The notes beneath the pieces were generated by a model. The model did no database searches and was not told the DNA's origin. It saw nothing but the letters and a program-made list of their open reading frames with translations. Made by a program: the position numbers and the translations under genes. Below, piece by piece: positions 47,466-60,232 of a DNA stretch of 64,000 nt. Source of the stretch: Larix kaempferi (taxonomy: Eukaryota > Streptophyta > Pinopsida > Pinales > Pinaceae); contig BSBM01000809.1 of assembly GCA_027924585.1 (NCBI GenBank), positions 4,171,001-4,235,000 on the forward strand. The letters run 5' to 3'. Numbering within the stretch: position 1 is the first letter of the stretch; every line of letters starts with the position of its first letter.

Positions 47466-50327
47466 CTATTCAACTATCCACACCAGCTCTTTGGATTCCG
47501 TAGCCGCTGCTTGACTGTTGACCACGGCGTCTGTAGATGGGTGATTCGTAAGATTTTCCATGACTTGTTGTCGACACTTCTGCACTGCCTCCAGAGCTTC
47601 ACTAGCCCGCATCATAAATTTACCACCCGTGTCCTGGAACTCTTCTAACTGGGCTCCGCGTATCTTCTGTCACTCGTCCTCCTTGGCGACACGGTGTTGT
47701 AAATCTTTCATCTCTTGAGACTTAGCAACTTGCTCCAGTGGTGGCATTGTGTGCATTGCAGCTTTTAGTGTGGCCAACTGTCCCTCCGCTTCCTACCGGT
47801 ACTTTGTTAGCTGCTCAACCTACTCGTCCTGAATACTGCGGCCCTAGAATTGTACTGTTTCAGCCGTGAGCTTGGTTTCCTGTGTTTCCAGCTCCTCCAT
47901 CTAAGTGGCAACTTCCTCAAGTGCCCTTCATTGGTCATCCACTTCGGCTTGAGGTGTACTCGGTTTCAGCTGGGCTTCAACTCGTGATTTTCCTGTCGCA
48001 ACTGAAGAATAGCAGCCCCCAGTCGTTGCACTCGGTGGAGCACATCTACCTCTTCAATGGGCTCTATGACATGTTGATAAGCTTCTGTGATCGCCCGGTC
48101 AACCTGGACACTATCGTCCCACATTGCTAGCCTTTTCCGCAATAAGGAAATCTTGTTCCTTTTTCAGGCCTTCAATTTCGTGGGTCTTCTCTGCCCGTTC
48201 TTCCTTAATGTGTACCTCAAGGTCATCTATTGCCTTCCGTGCAGAAGCAGCCCTGGAAGTCAATTCTTCAATGGTGCGCTGTGCATCAGCCTCGCTTTCC
48301 TATAGGCGAGCACACATACTGCTTATCCATCGCAGTCGGTCTGTCGTTTCCTTGCTGGTAGTAGCCTACAAAGTAGTCAATCCTTCCGCGGGCAAGGCAT
48401 TCACATTAATGGTCGCTGTGTGCAGCTACTGCAGCAAAATGGTTAGTGCTGCATCTTCAGTCACAATCGTAGTCAGGGGAATCTCCACATTCCTGACCCA
48501 CGGCTCAGTGCTGATTCTGTCAAAGGTTGATGCTGCTGCTTCCTTTGGTGCCCTACCGGAAACTAGATTGTACAAGGATTCTAACCGAGCGGTGATCACA
48601 TGGAATCCTTTATCCACTTTCCTTGCCACCTTGTCCGCTGCCGCAGAGGATGCAGTATTGAGCATTGTGACCAAGTGGCCCAAGTGTGCCTCGGTGGGCA
48701 AAGAAAATCCACTGATCGTTGCACGCTCCTAATTCCTTTTCGAGTGGGTCTCTTCAAGCTCTCGGTTGCTATCATATGATATTGTTTTGGTCGATTGGTG
48801 CCCTAATTCATGGTGACTCTACTAATCCTGTGCCAATACCCGATCATCTGGGCCCAATGGCGGGCCACCAGCTTCTATCTTAATGGGACTCATGGATTGT
48901 CACCATTCCTCCGACCACTCGTTCATAGAACCCTCCAAATCTATGAACGTCACCTTATACAAAGTGTGCAACCATTTCCGATCAGGATCACGGTGGGCTT
49001 GGATATGTATGGTATGCGACCGAATTGCAAACACCATAATAAGTTTGAACCACACGACAATTTCTTTAGATATTCCCGGGACCTGTGTTACTGCATCACA
49101 AAGCATCTCCCAATACAGCCAAAAATGCAATATGCATTCCTGGAGTCTCTTGGGCTCCCATACATACCATAGATTTTGATATCGCACCCCCTATCATTCT
49201 GTTGTAGCCGAACAGTCCAGGCTCTGGTACGTGCCGGGCTCTTTCCATGCAACGAAAGCGATCAATAGCAACAACCAACTGTATGCAAAGGCACCCTTTC
49301 TTGATTGGACCGCCACCGCATCCTCCATTAATTGATTCAAGAGGTACAGGGACCAATTCATTTGGACCCCTTCCACACATTGTTCAGTGCATGCAACAAT
49401 GCCCGAGTTGCATTGGTTAGGTCGACCACCCCTAACCACCTTATAGGACAAAATCTTAATGCCTATGAGCAACGCCTGATCATTGCAGCTATTGGTGAGA
49501 TACACATGCCCATCCGTTTCTAGGACATATTTCTGGGCCAACTGCAATGCCCGCTTCTTGTCATTTGCCTTCCCCTGGATGAACTGCATCGGATCAACTC
49601 CATTCTTAGGAAAGTTGATTATGGATGAAATTAAGTCGACGGTGACTGGGACTTCTCTATCCAGCCACAATGACCCACCATGAAAACACGCCAGGAGCTG
49701 CTTTACGTAGACATTCACTTCTACCAGTCGCCTGAAATGTGGCATATTAATGAGCCCTAACAAGCCCACCTGCTTCAATCCTCGTGCCCAGTCATGTACA
49801 GTCGGTTCTAGGGAAATGCATGTCTCCTACACATAAGGGGCAGATGCAATGTCGGGGTAGGCCACCATATCATGATCGTCATAGTGCAAGCGCATCAATG
49901 CTGGTTCAATATTCATAGAGCACTCCATTCCAACCAGGAACGCTAGCATCTTCACACCATAATTCTGTTTTGGGTTTATCTTGCATGGGGTGGCATTCGA
50001 CCGAATTGGAGAGATATACCCAAGGATATCACCAGCGGAGAGTCCCGCCCATGGAGAAGACTCACGAATGGGGAAAATGGACTACCCCACCTGTTCCGGA
50101 GCTTCTCCCGCCGTCGGAGCGAAGGATCTAAGCACCCTCTTACTCTACGGGGACTCCAAGTGCTGACCTCCCCGATGCTTCTTAGCAATTACGGATTCTC
50201 CCACTAGCATAATTTCTACCTCGGCCCCAAGGTTGACGGTTGGCATAGGTTCTTCTTCAACAATATCTAGGATGAAGGGGGAATCGACTTCACTACTGAT
50301 CTCAAAAGTCTCCAGCTCACCTGGCAT
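47466..50327 (-). pseudogene. Extra ORF downstream of Gypsy-D integrase
   Basis: About 950 codons starting MPGELETFEISSEVDSPF are readable, with several in-frame stops but a largely constant frame. The central part (to about 48900) is globular, with motifs VPVTVDLISSIINFPKNGVD, YLTNSCNDQALLIG, VVRGGRPNQC, EQCVEGVQMNWSLYLLNQ and DPDRKWLHTLYKV. The rest (to 47466) is Glu/Lys/Ala-rich and predicted coiled coil. It lies in the same frame class as pol and in the position where some plant retrotransposons carry an env-like or other extra gene. No membrane segment or signal peptide is evident, so an envelope role is not supported. From memory similar ORFs accompany gypsy elements in other plants; function unknown. 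Confidence 0.65.
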
Positions 50328-50810
50328 ACCTCACTATACTCAACAACAACACTCTACGGTGCCAACAACTTCTCCCAACACACAACAACACTCACAAACC
50401 AACAACAATACTCTGCAACATGCCTTAATCTTACAAAAACAACTGAATTCTAGGTGCCTTCTGATCAGCTCCAATCCATTTTTATAACATCCAACCAAAT
50501 CCGCCGTAATCATCAAAAAATATTAACTCAACCAAAATCCTGTATTAATGACACAAATCCGCTGTCGATCCAGTCCGTCGATCGGCCAGATCTGTCATTA
50601 ATGCCCATCATTCGAACAGTGCCATTAATTAACTGTCTGAACTTTTAGCATTTATTAATGATTTGACCCGGTCGCTATGCTTCCATGTGTCTCCAACCGT
50701 TCCCAACTTGCAGCAGAAGCCTCCCTGCTTCTGCATTTCATCCATGGTGGTGCGACATCCTTCCACCAATCATCCTACAACTCATTAATTGCTTTTTTTC
50801 CCAATGCGAC

Positions 50811-53800
50811 TCAGGCATCACAGTATTCTAAGTCCGTGCGATAGCGCTTCAACCTATGACCATTTACCAGCTTTGGGAGCATCGCTCTGTCCAACTGCTA
50901 CAACTGAACCTTTCCTCCAGAAGTAATACTACTGATACGATAGGGACGAAGCCAATGCATCTGCAACTTTCCTGGATGTTTCATGAAATTGTTGTCGTAC
51001 AACAACACCAAGTCGCCCTGCTAAAACTATTTATTTTTGATGTGGTGATCATGCCATGCCTTCTGTCGATCCTTCTCCACCCCCTGGTGGAACCCAACGA
51101 TGAAACAATCTTCTTCTAGCAGCACCAATTGCGTCATATGGTCATTCAATGCTGTGACATCATCCATGCCCGTGACAGCTTCAATTCATAGACTTGGAAC
51201 AATATACTCCATTGGCATAATCGCTTCTTGTCCATACACCAACTTAAATGGTGTCTATCCTATCAGTCGTTTACATGTGGTGCAATAGGCCCACAACACT
51301 ACTGGGATTTTGAGATCCCAGTCATCATGGTTCACATTGCACACCTTTGTCAGCACATGCTCCAATACCTTGTTAAAGGCCTCCACCATGCCATTCGCCT
51401 GTGGATGATAGGGTGTACTCTTCTTATGCTGTATCTGCAACTCCTCCGTCAATGCGCTGATGGTGCGATTAAGAAAGTGGCTGCCTTGATCACTCAGCAA
51501 TATCTTAGGGCAGTCGAAGTGAGTGATAATGTTATCAACCAAAAATCGCGCTGCCGTAGCCATGAAACAATCAACTACAGGTGCCGCTTCGGCCCATCGG
51601 GTCAAATACTCTATTGCCATAATGATATACCATGCACCCATGCATTTCCCTGGTGGATTGATCAGTCCTACAAAATCCACGGCCCATTTTTCAAATGGTT
51701 GCAATGTTATTTGAGGCATCAGCGGCATCTCATCGTGTCTGGATGGTTTTTCAATTCACTAACAGACATCGCAGGACCACACATAGTCTGTCACATCATT
51801 ATGCAGTGTAGGCCACCACAGCCCCGCACGCAACACCTTCGTAGCGGTCACCCGACCACCATAGTGTCCTCCTACTACCCCTCCATGTGCTTTAGCCAGT
51901 ATCGATGCTTGCTCATGCGGCAAGACACATCTGCGCAATATCTCATCAGCGCCCATTTTATACAACTCTCCTGCAATTAGATGGAAGTCTGTAGCCTTGA
52001 CTACCAATTCCTTCTTCTGACTGGTGGTGAACTCATCTGGTGCAATACCCATTGTCAGAAACTTGAGGATTTCATCAAAATAATCATCGGCAACGTCAAC
52101 CTTAAATAGTTGTGCATCCGGCAACCCAAATTCAATATTGGTGGGTTCCTCCCTTGTATCAATCTGTGATAGATGATTAGGACTGGTATTCAATTGGCCT
52201 GGCTTCACAATAACTTCAAAATTGAACTCCTGAAAAAGAAGTGGCCAACAACATATCTTCCCCCCCAACATAGGCTTATTGACTAGGTATTTCAACGCAG
52301 AATGGTCAGTGAACATTTTAAAGTGCCCACCCAACAAATATTGCCTGAACTTCTGCAACACATAAACCATTGCTAGACCCTCCTGCTCAGTGGTGGTGTA
52401 GTTGCGTTCATTGGACGACAACTTCCGACTAGCAAAAGAAATGGGGTGATCAAGATCTCCTTCACCGGGCTGAGCCAATACTACTCCCAATGCAATTGAT
52501 GAGGCATCGACATGTACATGGAACTCCTTACTCCAATCCGAAAATACCAGTATTAGTGTTGAAGCCATCTTTGTCTTTAGTGTGTCGAAACTATCTTGAC
52601 ATTCCAGAGTCCAGTGAAATAGTGCATATTTCTTCAGCAACTTCTCCATAGGGGCAGTGATCGCTGCATATCCCTTGATGAACTTGCAATAATACCCCGT
52701 ATGCCCCAGATTCGCTCGTAACTGCTTAATAGTGGTCGGTGGTTGCAAACTTAAAATGAGCGTAATCTTAGCCGAATCGACCAACAACCCTTGCTTAGAC
52801 ACAATATGATCCAACAATATCTAAAATGGTGCACAAAAAATACATTTCTTCAAGTTCAGTGATATCTGGTGCTGTCGGCAACACTCAAGCATTAACCGTA
52901 GATTGGCCAGATGATCGTGGATCAACCCATAAACTGTCCAATCGTCCATGTATACTTGAAAAATCTTCTGAATAAAGTCTTTAAATGCAGCAACAATGAC
53001 GCGGGAGAATATCGCAGGTGCATTCTTCAAACCAAACGTCATTAAAGTGTACTGAAATCAGCCCCATTTAGTAATGAAAGGTTCCGTATGGAGATCTTCT
53101 TAGGCAATGCGAATCTGATGGTAGCTAGAGAACCCAAAGGTGAATGAATACATCTCCTGGCCGCCCACCCCTTCAAGTACTTCGTCAGTAAATGGGGTCG
53201 AAAAAGGGTCGTGCAAGCAGGAATCATTTAACTCCCGCAAGTCAACACAAATGCGCACCTCACTAGTTTTCTTGTCCTACACCACCATAGGACTGATCCA
53301 TTCGGACTCTTCCACTAGTTCAATAATACCAGCATCCAACATGCAATCAAGTTCTTCCTTGACCTTTTCCTTATGTCGTGGATTCAGCCGATAAGTTTGC
53401 TATCGGACTGGCTTAGCATCTGGTTTTAAAGGAATCCTCATCTCCCCTAAATCACCTAGGATCCCCTTCATATCGGAAAACTTCGTAGGAAACAAGTCTT
53501 GAAACTCATGGAGTAAATCAGTGACCTTACTCATCATCTCGTCATCCCATTAGTCCCCAACATTTTCAAACTTGGGAGTGGCCTCTGTGGGGATATTGAG
53601 CTTACGAAGCTTCAATGGTTGACTGAACAGATTACTTGGTGCAGCAGGTGGGACCACATTGCGACTTCCTTCAGATTCGGGAATGTTGACATTCCGGGGA
53701 TCGTCCTCATCCTTTGGCCCATCGGTTATGTTTAAGCACTCCATAAGAGACTGAATCTGACAGTATGTGTGCGGATCGATAGGGTAAGCTGCCCGAACAA

Positions 53801-54755
53801 CCTGAAGTACCACATCTGGATGAGCTGTAAGGTGTTATTGACGTCAGGGTTGGCATCCGCAAAAGTGAACGTATGAGTGAAACAGACCGTCAACTCCCTC
53901 CATGTTGTAATTTCTCTGCGCAACTTGGCTGCAGTATACCATGAGCACGGCATCTCATCTATGGTATGGATAAAAGCATGGACCCACTCATCTCTGGGTC
54001 GCACTGCCCATAATCTTTGGCATTCCATAACATGATCACTAGGATTCTTCCGGCCATCATACTTTCCAGTGTGATAAACCTCAGTATTGCTGAATCAGAC
54101 CATCATCCACCTTCAACACTGTGACCAATCATCAATAGATTTCTTGTGTGTCTCCCACCAGCGTGTTGGAGCATCCTTCAGTGCTTCCTCCAATGCCAGC
54201 AACCGCTGTGGTTCTGAGAACCGTTCTTCAAATTCCATCAAAAAGTTGGTTAAGCCAGGAAGCCCCTCATAGACTAGTAGTGTGACTGTTTTTGTTGCAA
54301 CACAACATAAATATTGCATAATTAAGCCACATTTCCAGAATGACAGTTTGCACAAGCGGTTTTGCAAATGTTCTAATGCATCATCAGAGTCGAAAAATGC
54401 AGAGCTCTCGCTGCACCATCCTAGCTCATCATTGGCAGTGGGATGAATATAGTCTTCAGAAATATTGAATGCATGGTCCCATCCAGTGGGATCGCCATCT
54501 TTTACAGGCTTGATATATCGGCGTCCTTCAACCAAATCCAACGAGGCTACGACTCTGATATCATGATTCTCAAAGGTCATCATGCACCTCTTGAAGTTGA
54601 TTATAGCTCCACTATTGTTAGCCCATCCAATCCCCAATAGCACAGGATAAGAGCTTCCTACGTCCACCACTTCAATGACATCGAAGTCAACATAAGTCTT
54701 CATACCCTTAATATCGACCGTTAGCCATGGAAATCGCCTAATGGGTGTTACTTTC
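50811..54755 (-). pseudogene. Gypsy-D polyprotein: protease, gag, RT, RNase H, integrase
   Basis: The reading starts inside a protease domain (TYVDFDVIEVVD, SSYPVLLGIGWANN), cut on its N-side by element E, so the D-S/T-G is missing. A linker and a gag domain follow (FLMEFEERFSEPQR, PTRWWETHKKS, WVHAFIHTIDEMPCSWYTAA), then a one-base frameshift near 53810. RT carries YMDDWTVYG (YMDD at about 52941-52952), RNase H carries FHVHVDASSIALG, and the integrase has its zinc finger (about 51890-51765) and DDE core ([25 protein letters not shown]). The end is TGA at 50811-50813. The catalytic YMDD and DDE residues are kept. Protease before gag is not the usual gypsy order. Confidence 0.9.
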
Positions 54756-56443
54756 TGTGACATCCCCTTGCATCTATCCAATGCAAGGGAGGGAACATGA
54801 CTAGAACATTGGGTGTCCAATTCATCCCCAATCCATAATGATAAAATTTTTCCATTTAAAAGAAGATGCACAATTCATTTACACAACGGAATTAAACATA
54901 TTAACACACAGCTAGAATGGAATGCATCAACATACAATTCACAAACAAGTGATGAATTATAATGCGAGAAAGCAATCACATTCTCATGATATACACAGAT
55001 TACATGTTAGCCATAATAAGATATGCATTCATCATCCAAATACCAGTGATTATTTAATACATTACAGAACATACAATTCACACAACTCATTTAATAAACA
55101 CAGAGGAATAACCATAATAACATACAAGAAGAAGGAGATGCATCGGACTATTTCTTCCAGGAAGAATGATGAAACGGTCATACAATAATCCATCCCATTC
55201 TCATGCTATGCACAGGAATCATGCCAACTAACTTAAGATAATCATTTCATCCAAGTGACATGAGTAGTTTAACATACAGGATTAACACATTGTTGAACAC
55301 ATAATGCAAATAAATTAATCCACAGAGAATACTTATCTTGAGATGCAAACGTCCAAACAAATGGCTACGTGAGAGCAACGTTCCACCCATCCATAGATCT
55401 CTGTCCAGCCTATATTCTTTCAGCTGAGAGATCACCCCCGAGCTAGGTTGTGTATCCACTAAGGAGGAACTAGACAGTCTCACTCACAGCCATGGATTCA
55501 CTCAAATGGTCATGCTAAGCCAGCAAACAACTGGGTTTATCAAGCATGCAATAAGGAAATGATGAGGATGCTAAGCTCGTGAGCTCAACCACAGAGATAC
55601 AGACATCTCAAGCTCAATTCAAGTAATCACATCCTCTGTTCAAACCTCCACACTTGGATTTTTCACCATTCTAGCAACAAATAACTCAATCCCGTCACTG
55701 GGTTTTTGGGCTATCAAAACTGGGTTTTCCAATGGATTTCAGGGTAGCTAATGCTCCCAAATTCACCCCAAGGTTCATACCTACGGATCCCCCATTGGAT
55801 TTTACTATCAAATACCAATTTTGGGCGTTTATGGCTCTTCAAAATGTGGGTTCTTTCAAAGTTGCGATTTCTGGTTTTTCTCCCTGCTGGCAATTCGTTT
55901 TTTGATGGATAATGATGATGGTAACTTCCACAATGGAATGGAGATGAGGAAGAAGCAACTCCCATGAGGTAGAGTGGATTATGGTACAAGAAAACAGAGC
56001 CCATACACTGCCATACGAATTTCTGGGCTGCCCATGCTCCGTTGAAGCCATGGACTGAATTCCTCAACCACTTCCTTACAACAGAAATAAATGTCAGCAA
56101 GGTAAGTCAAATGGGTTCTCAAGGTGACATATGGAAGCCTAAGGTTAAATCCCATAGCCCCCTCACCACTCCCTAGTGGATACACATGGCCCCTTCTCAC
56201 TCGTTTCCTCCATAGCCAGTTTTGGTATTTTATTGCATGATGTTTATTTACATCATTTTTACAATGTTCCATGACTAAATAGCACATGGGCAACATAATG
56301 TCTAATACTTTCCTTTAAATAAAATTCAAGCTTCCACTAGCGGGCCTTGGCCTTGAGCTCCACGCTAGGAAAACATACATCACATGTATACAACATTTAC
56401 ATTAAAAGCTAACATATCCTAAGGGACAAAAAAGGGTATTACA
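54756..56443 (-). repeat. 3' LTR of element E
   Basis: On the minus strand it starts TGTAATACCC directly after the polypurine tract and ends GGGGATGTCACA, where the Gypsy-D protease frame resumes. The target-side bases are CTTTC (54751-54755). The partner LTR is outside the window. Short open frames inside are not conserved-looking. Confidence 0.75.
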
Positions 56444-56444
56444 A

Positions 56445-56456
56445 CCCCCTCCCCCT
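56445..56456 (-). other. Polypurine tract of element E
   Basis: AAGGGGGAGGGG on the minus strand, one base before the LTR start, is a strong plus-strand primer candidate. Confidence 0.85.
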
Positions 56457-56560
56457 TAGAATAACACTGTCCTTGGTGTTCCAAGACTTAGGAATACATA
56501 TACAATTTATACATGTCCAAAATTTCAAAAACTTTGCAGGTATGCCCTGCATTTTATCCT

Positions 56561-57025
56561 TTACTTTGAAGTTTCAGGACCAAGTCCCTTGACTTCCACG
56601 AACTTCTCCCACTGGTTTTGGTCTTTCAGCTCATCAACAAGTCTGAAAACTTTATGGCTGCTACCCTCTTGAGTTTCCCTTGTTGGGCAGTTGCGGAGGC
56701 AATGATGTCCTCCACATCTCCAACATTTCACTGGCTGCTTCATCTTTACCTGCTCAATTTCCTTTGAGTCCTCATGCTTGGAATGTTTCTTAATGGACCG
56801 ATTGGATGAATGCTTCATCCTTGATCCACTTTCTTTTCCCTTACTGATTGCTCTCATAATGCTTTCTACCTCTCTTTGCAGACCAATAGAGTTCTACAAA
56901 ACCTTGTGGTTCATCTCATTCTGCCTCTTCTATATCTTGAGCATCTCTCCAAGATTTTCTTGGATCTTGTAAATTGTTTGAAGAAGTCTTTCAACCAATT
57001 CCAATAGCCTATGGTCTACTGCCAT
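56561..57025 (-). pseudogene. Short gag-like ORF with CX2CX3HX4C knuckle, element E
   Basis: From an ATG at 57025 the frame reads MAVDHRLLELVERLLQTIYK, an amphipathic likely coiled coil, followed by two in-frame stops. A basic Ser/Lys-rich stretch comes next, then CWRCGGHHCLRNC (zinc knuckle of the CX2CX3HX4C type) and a C-terminal tail ending in TGA about 100 bp before the polypurine tract. At about 154 codons it is much shorter than a normal gag and lies at the wrong end of the element for gag. It may be a nucleic-acid-binding remnant of gag or an accessory gene. Confidence 0.65.
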
Positions 57026-57808
57026 GATCTTTGTGTGTAGCTGGTTCTCACTGTACTTACAAGCAACACTTGCCACAAACTAGTTTCACTTTTTCACCTG
57101 TGAAATTCATCATTATAATTTTTGTTAGGCCAAGCATAATATAACATTAAAATAACTTAGTCAATTAGATTTCCAATTGATATGAAATCCCATGCATTTC
57201 CCATGAGACTTTCATACTTTTCATGCTTTCCCAATAGGCACATGAGCTCATTCACGTCCACTCTTTCACAAGGAATTAACTACTTTCGTATTCACAATTT
57301 ATTTCAAGCAAATAAACACACTCTACTTTCAGCCCTACACGCATTCAAAAATTTATGTTTTGATGAATGCATCAATAAAAAGGAAAGAGAGAGCAGTAAG
57401 AGTTTTCTCCTCTTCGTCTTGTTCCATTCTGGAACCCACACCACCACTATGGTTTTCATGCTCCTAGCCTCTTTCACTTCCATGTGAATGCTTGACCAGC
57501 CATTCTTGGCTATGACACTTAGTGTCTATGGTCTATTTCAGACCTCTCAACCATGGAGTCCCTCCACATGGTTTGTCTACAACTCCCTTGGCTTCTAGGA
57601 CCCCTACAAGTCCAATAGCACTATCATTCATTTATATGCAAGCCGAGCCCTTTTTAGGATAGCCACATGTCCACACGCATCCTTAAGATTATTTCATAGT
57701 CATTGCTTCCAGCAATACCTACACTTAAGCACTGCATTGCAGGTCTTCACTTTATTCCATAGGGTCCTTCTTTGCTTTAAAAGCCTTGGACTCGCCTATG
57801 GACTTGGA
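57026..57808 (-). other. Internal region of element E, no gene seen
   Basis: Pyrimidine-rich on the plus strand. The short plus-strand frame at 57182-57487 is Ser/Phe-rich and likely chance. Confidence 0.5.
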
Positions 57809-58018
57809 TGTATGGCCAGCACACAGGCTGCTCCTCAACATCAATTAATCTAGTATGTTTGGCGAGCACGCAGGCTACTCCACAACACCAAATAATCTTG
57901 TATGTTTGGCCAGCATGCAGGCTACTCCACAACACCAAATAATCTTGTATGTTTGGATAGCACGCAAGCTGCTCCACAACACCAAATAATCTTGTATGTT
58001 TGGCCAGCACATAGGCTA
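57809..58018. repeat. 47-bp tandem array cut by element F
   Basis: The first unit is 43 bp and the next are 47 bp, starting TGTATGTTTGGCCAGCA and ending CAAATAATCT. The last unit is cut after CATAGGCTA by the LTR of element F. The minus-strand frame through it has a 47-residue period, an artefact of 47 not being a multiple of three. Confidence 0.92.
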
Positions 58019-60040
58019 TGTAATGTCTCTTGTTAGGAATTTTATTAAAATTGCAATTTTCCACTTTTTTTCCCTAGTTCGACCTTTGACTAGTTTTGAT
58101 CTCTAGGTCCCAAATTTGCCCCAAATAATCCCAAATATTCTCAGAAGGTACATGAATGATATTATAACATAAATATGTGCTTCAGGGATGCCTTTGGACC
58201 TTTAAAATACTTCTGTAAATCCTCTTTCAATTCTGATCAATGTAGGTAACTTTACTAGTGATTTTTCTTTGACTAGTATTGGTCTCTAGGTCTCAAATTG
58301 ACTCCAAATGCATTCAAATATTCAAGGAAGGTGTATGAATGATATTATAAATTGAATATGATGTTTATGGATGACATATGGCCACCAAAACACCTCTTCA
58401 AACTCTCTTAAGATTCTGGCCCAATTATGCAATTTTACTAGTAATTTGGGGTTCAAATCCCCCTGGGGTAAGTACTAAAAATGGCTTCCCAAATGCCTCC
58501 AAACGCACTCAAATTTATGAACAGAGGTATGTAATATATTATTCATGTCATTAAAGTCTCATATGCACCATTAATGGATTATTACAACTATTCTCACCTT
58601 CTCCCATTCAACTGCAAAAATCCCCAATTTGACCCTTGGGGAAATGACACTATTTCACCTCCCAATACAACTAAACTGAGTAAAAATGATTCAAATGCTC
58701 AAGTACAGTACATGAAACTTTTATAAGACAGCCATGGAAGTATATTTATCACAAATATATCATAGAATCATCCATTCATTCGACATCATCAGCATTACAT
58801 TGATTCACAACAAGGTAGTGGGGAAATGACACTGTTCTTTCATTAAAAGTGAGATTTATACATTTATACTTGGAATTTCGACCTGAAACTTTCTGGAGAT
58901 GAAGCAAAAAGTATTTGATTCATATTGAAAAATAAATGGGTCATTAAAATCTTCCCCAAAGAGTACAATAGCTCACCAAAAACGCCCTCCCTCAAGGATC
59001 AAGAACATGCCATCAAAACTGGAAATGGTTGAAGGAGTGAGCTGCAATAGAAGAAACCATGAGCTGACCTGTAGCTTACACCTACAAATAAATACTCCAT
59101 TAAAGCTCCAAATGAAAGTTCTGAATGTCATTTCCAATTACCAACTTGGATAAGAATCTTTCACCCTCGAAATTGGCTAAGGTAAGAAACTAGTCATCCA
59201 CTAGCTCTCCCTCTTCACAAATGCAATTGCAAATTATACAAATGATAAAAATCTAGTTTCATTCTTTGTTATTGATATTTATAAACTTCTAATGTCCTCC
59301 ATTGGTCGAATTCCTTCCAAGAGACTCATGCCAACTCAAGTTGGGAAGCGATTCCAAAGAACGCCACTTGTACAACAATTCCTAGTCTCCCACTTCCACC
59401 AAATCACATGTTGAAGCATCTTAGCTGCCCTAACACCCTTGAGCACCCTCTTGGAGTCTATTTTTATCCCTGACATGTCATATATTTCATATGTCATCCT
59501 TCAGGTCTGATTTGTGTCATAGGTGTCATAGCATCTTCATCATTGTTGTCATAGAGCTAGGGAATCTAGCCCAAGTGTCTCACTAGCTCCAAATTGCCTC
59601 TTTCTCTTCCATGGGAGTTACTCTTCCTCTATATTTCGACCTTGGATGAGTTATGCAATGAATAATACCTTTTGGACTCCCCGAAGTATGTTACCATTCA
59701 CCTTGAATTCGAATTGGTGAGAGAATGATGCCAAGTGTAGTGGGGAAATCTAGCCATATGTGGGTCCCACTTCCTCCATGTGTCTTAATGATCAAATGCC
59801 ACTTTGATTTTCACTTGTATATATTTATTTAGGTCCTTTATTAAATATTTATGCCATTCTAATGTTCAAACATCATTTATTATCCCCATTATTCAAAATC
59901 CCAAAGCTTCCACCCCAAACCTAGGAAACTAGTAATTTTCTTCCTAGGCAATTATTTGACCTTTAGCATCAATTTGACAAACACTAATGAATAGGGCCAA
60001 TGTGATTAGGCCATTGTGACCCAATGCCAAATTTGGGACA
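58019..60040 (-). repeat. 3' LTR of element F
   Basis: 2022 bp; on the minus strand it starts TGTCCCAAATTTGG and ends GAGACATTACA. It matches 62760 onward closely for all of the 1.2 kb available. The left target flank is GGCTA. Confidence 0.92.
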
Positions 60041-60060
60041 TGAAAAATCCTCCCTTCCCA
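60041..60060 (-). other. Polypurine tract of element F
   Basis: GGGAAGGGAGGA on the minus strand, followed by TTTTTCA and the LTR start TGTCCC. Confidence 0.8.
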
Positions 60061-60232
60061 ATATTGCTTGTCCTCAAGCAATTTTAAACATGTGTGTTGA
60101 AGAACCTCCTTTCTATATAATTCTTTGAAGTTGCCATTGAATTGCCCAACCTTGAGTCTTTGAGTTTCCATAAATATTTTAGAGAGGAACCACCATGCTT
60201 GTTGCTACACTACTCTGATAAAAATCACTTTA

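Larger units (their letters stand above)
46503..54755 (-). mobile_element. Gypsy-D: minus-strand Ty3/gypsy, 3' portion
   Basis: From the right, the minus strand holds protease, gag, RT, RNase H and integrase (54755-50811), an extra ORF (50327-47466) and a likely 3' LTR (47279-46503). The 5' end is not in the window because element E inserted into the protease at 54755. The extra ORF and the protease-first order set it apart from standard gypsy elements. All coding parts are broken by nonsense codons; only one frameshift is clear, between gag and RT. Confidence 0.85.
54756..58018 (-). mobile_element. Element E: minus-strand LTR element with a zinc-knuckle ORF, 3' portion
   Basis: A 1.69-kb 3' LTR (54756-56443), a polypurine tract (56445-56456), a short ORF with a zinc knuckle and a 47-bp repeat array form the 3' end of a minus-strand element. 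It is inserted in the Gypsy-D protease. Its upstream half is beyond element F, which inserted into its repeat array at 58019. No pol motif is visible, so it is probably non-autonomous. Confidence 0.75.

Noticed and set aside
50145-50327. Envelope-like gene after Gypsy-D integrase
   Set aside because: The position fits, but there is no signal peptide, membrane segment or furin-like site in the ORF.
57777-58064. Minus-strand ORF with a 47-residue repeat
   Set aside because: Same artefact from a 47-bp array, and it runs across the border into the LTR of element F.
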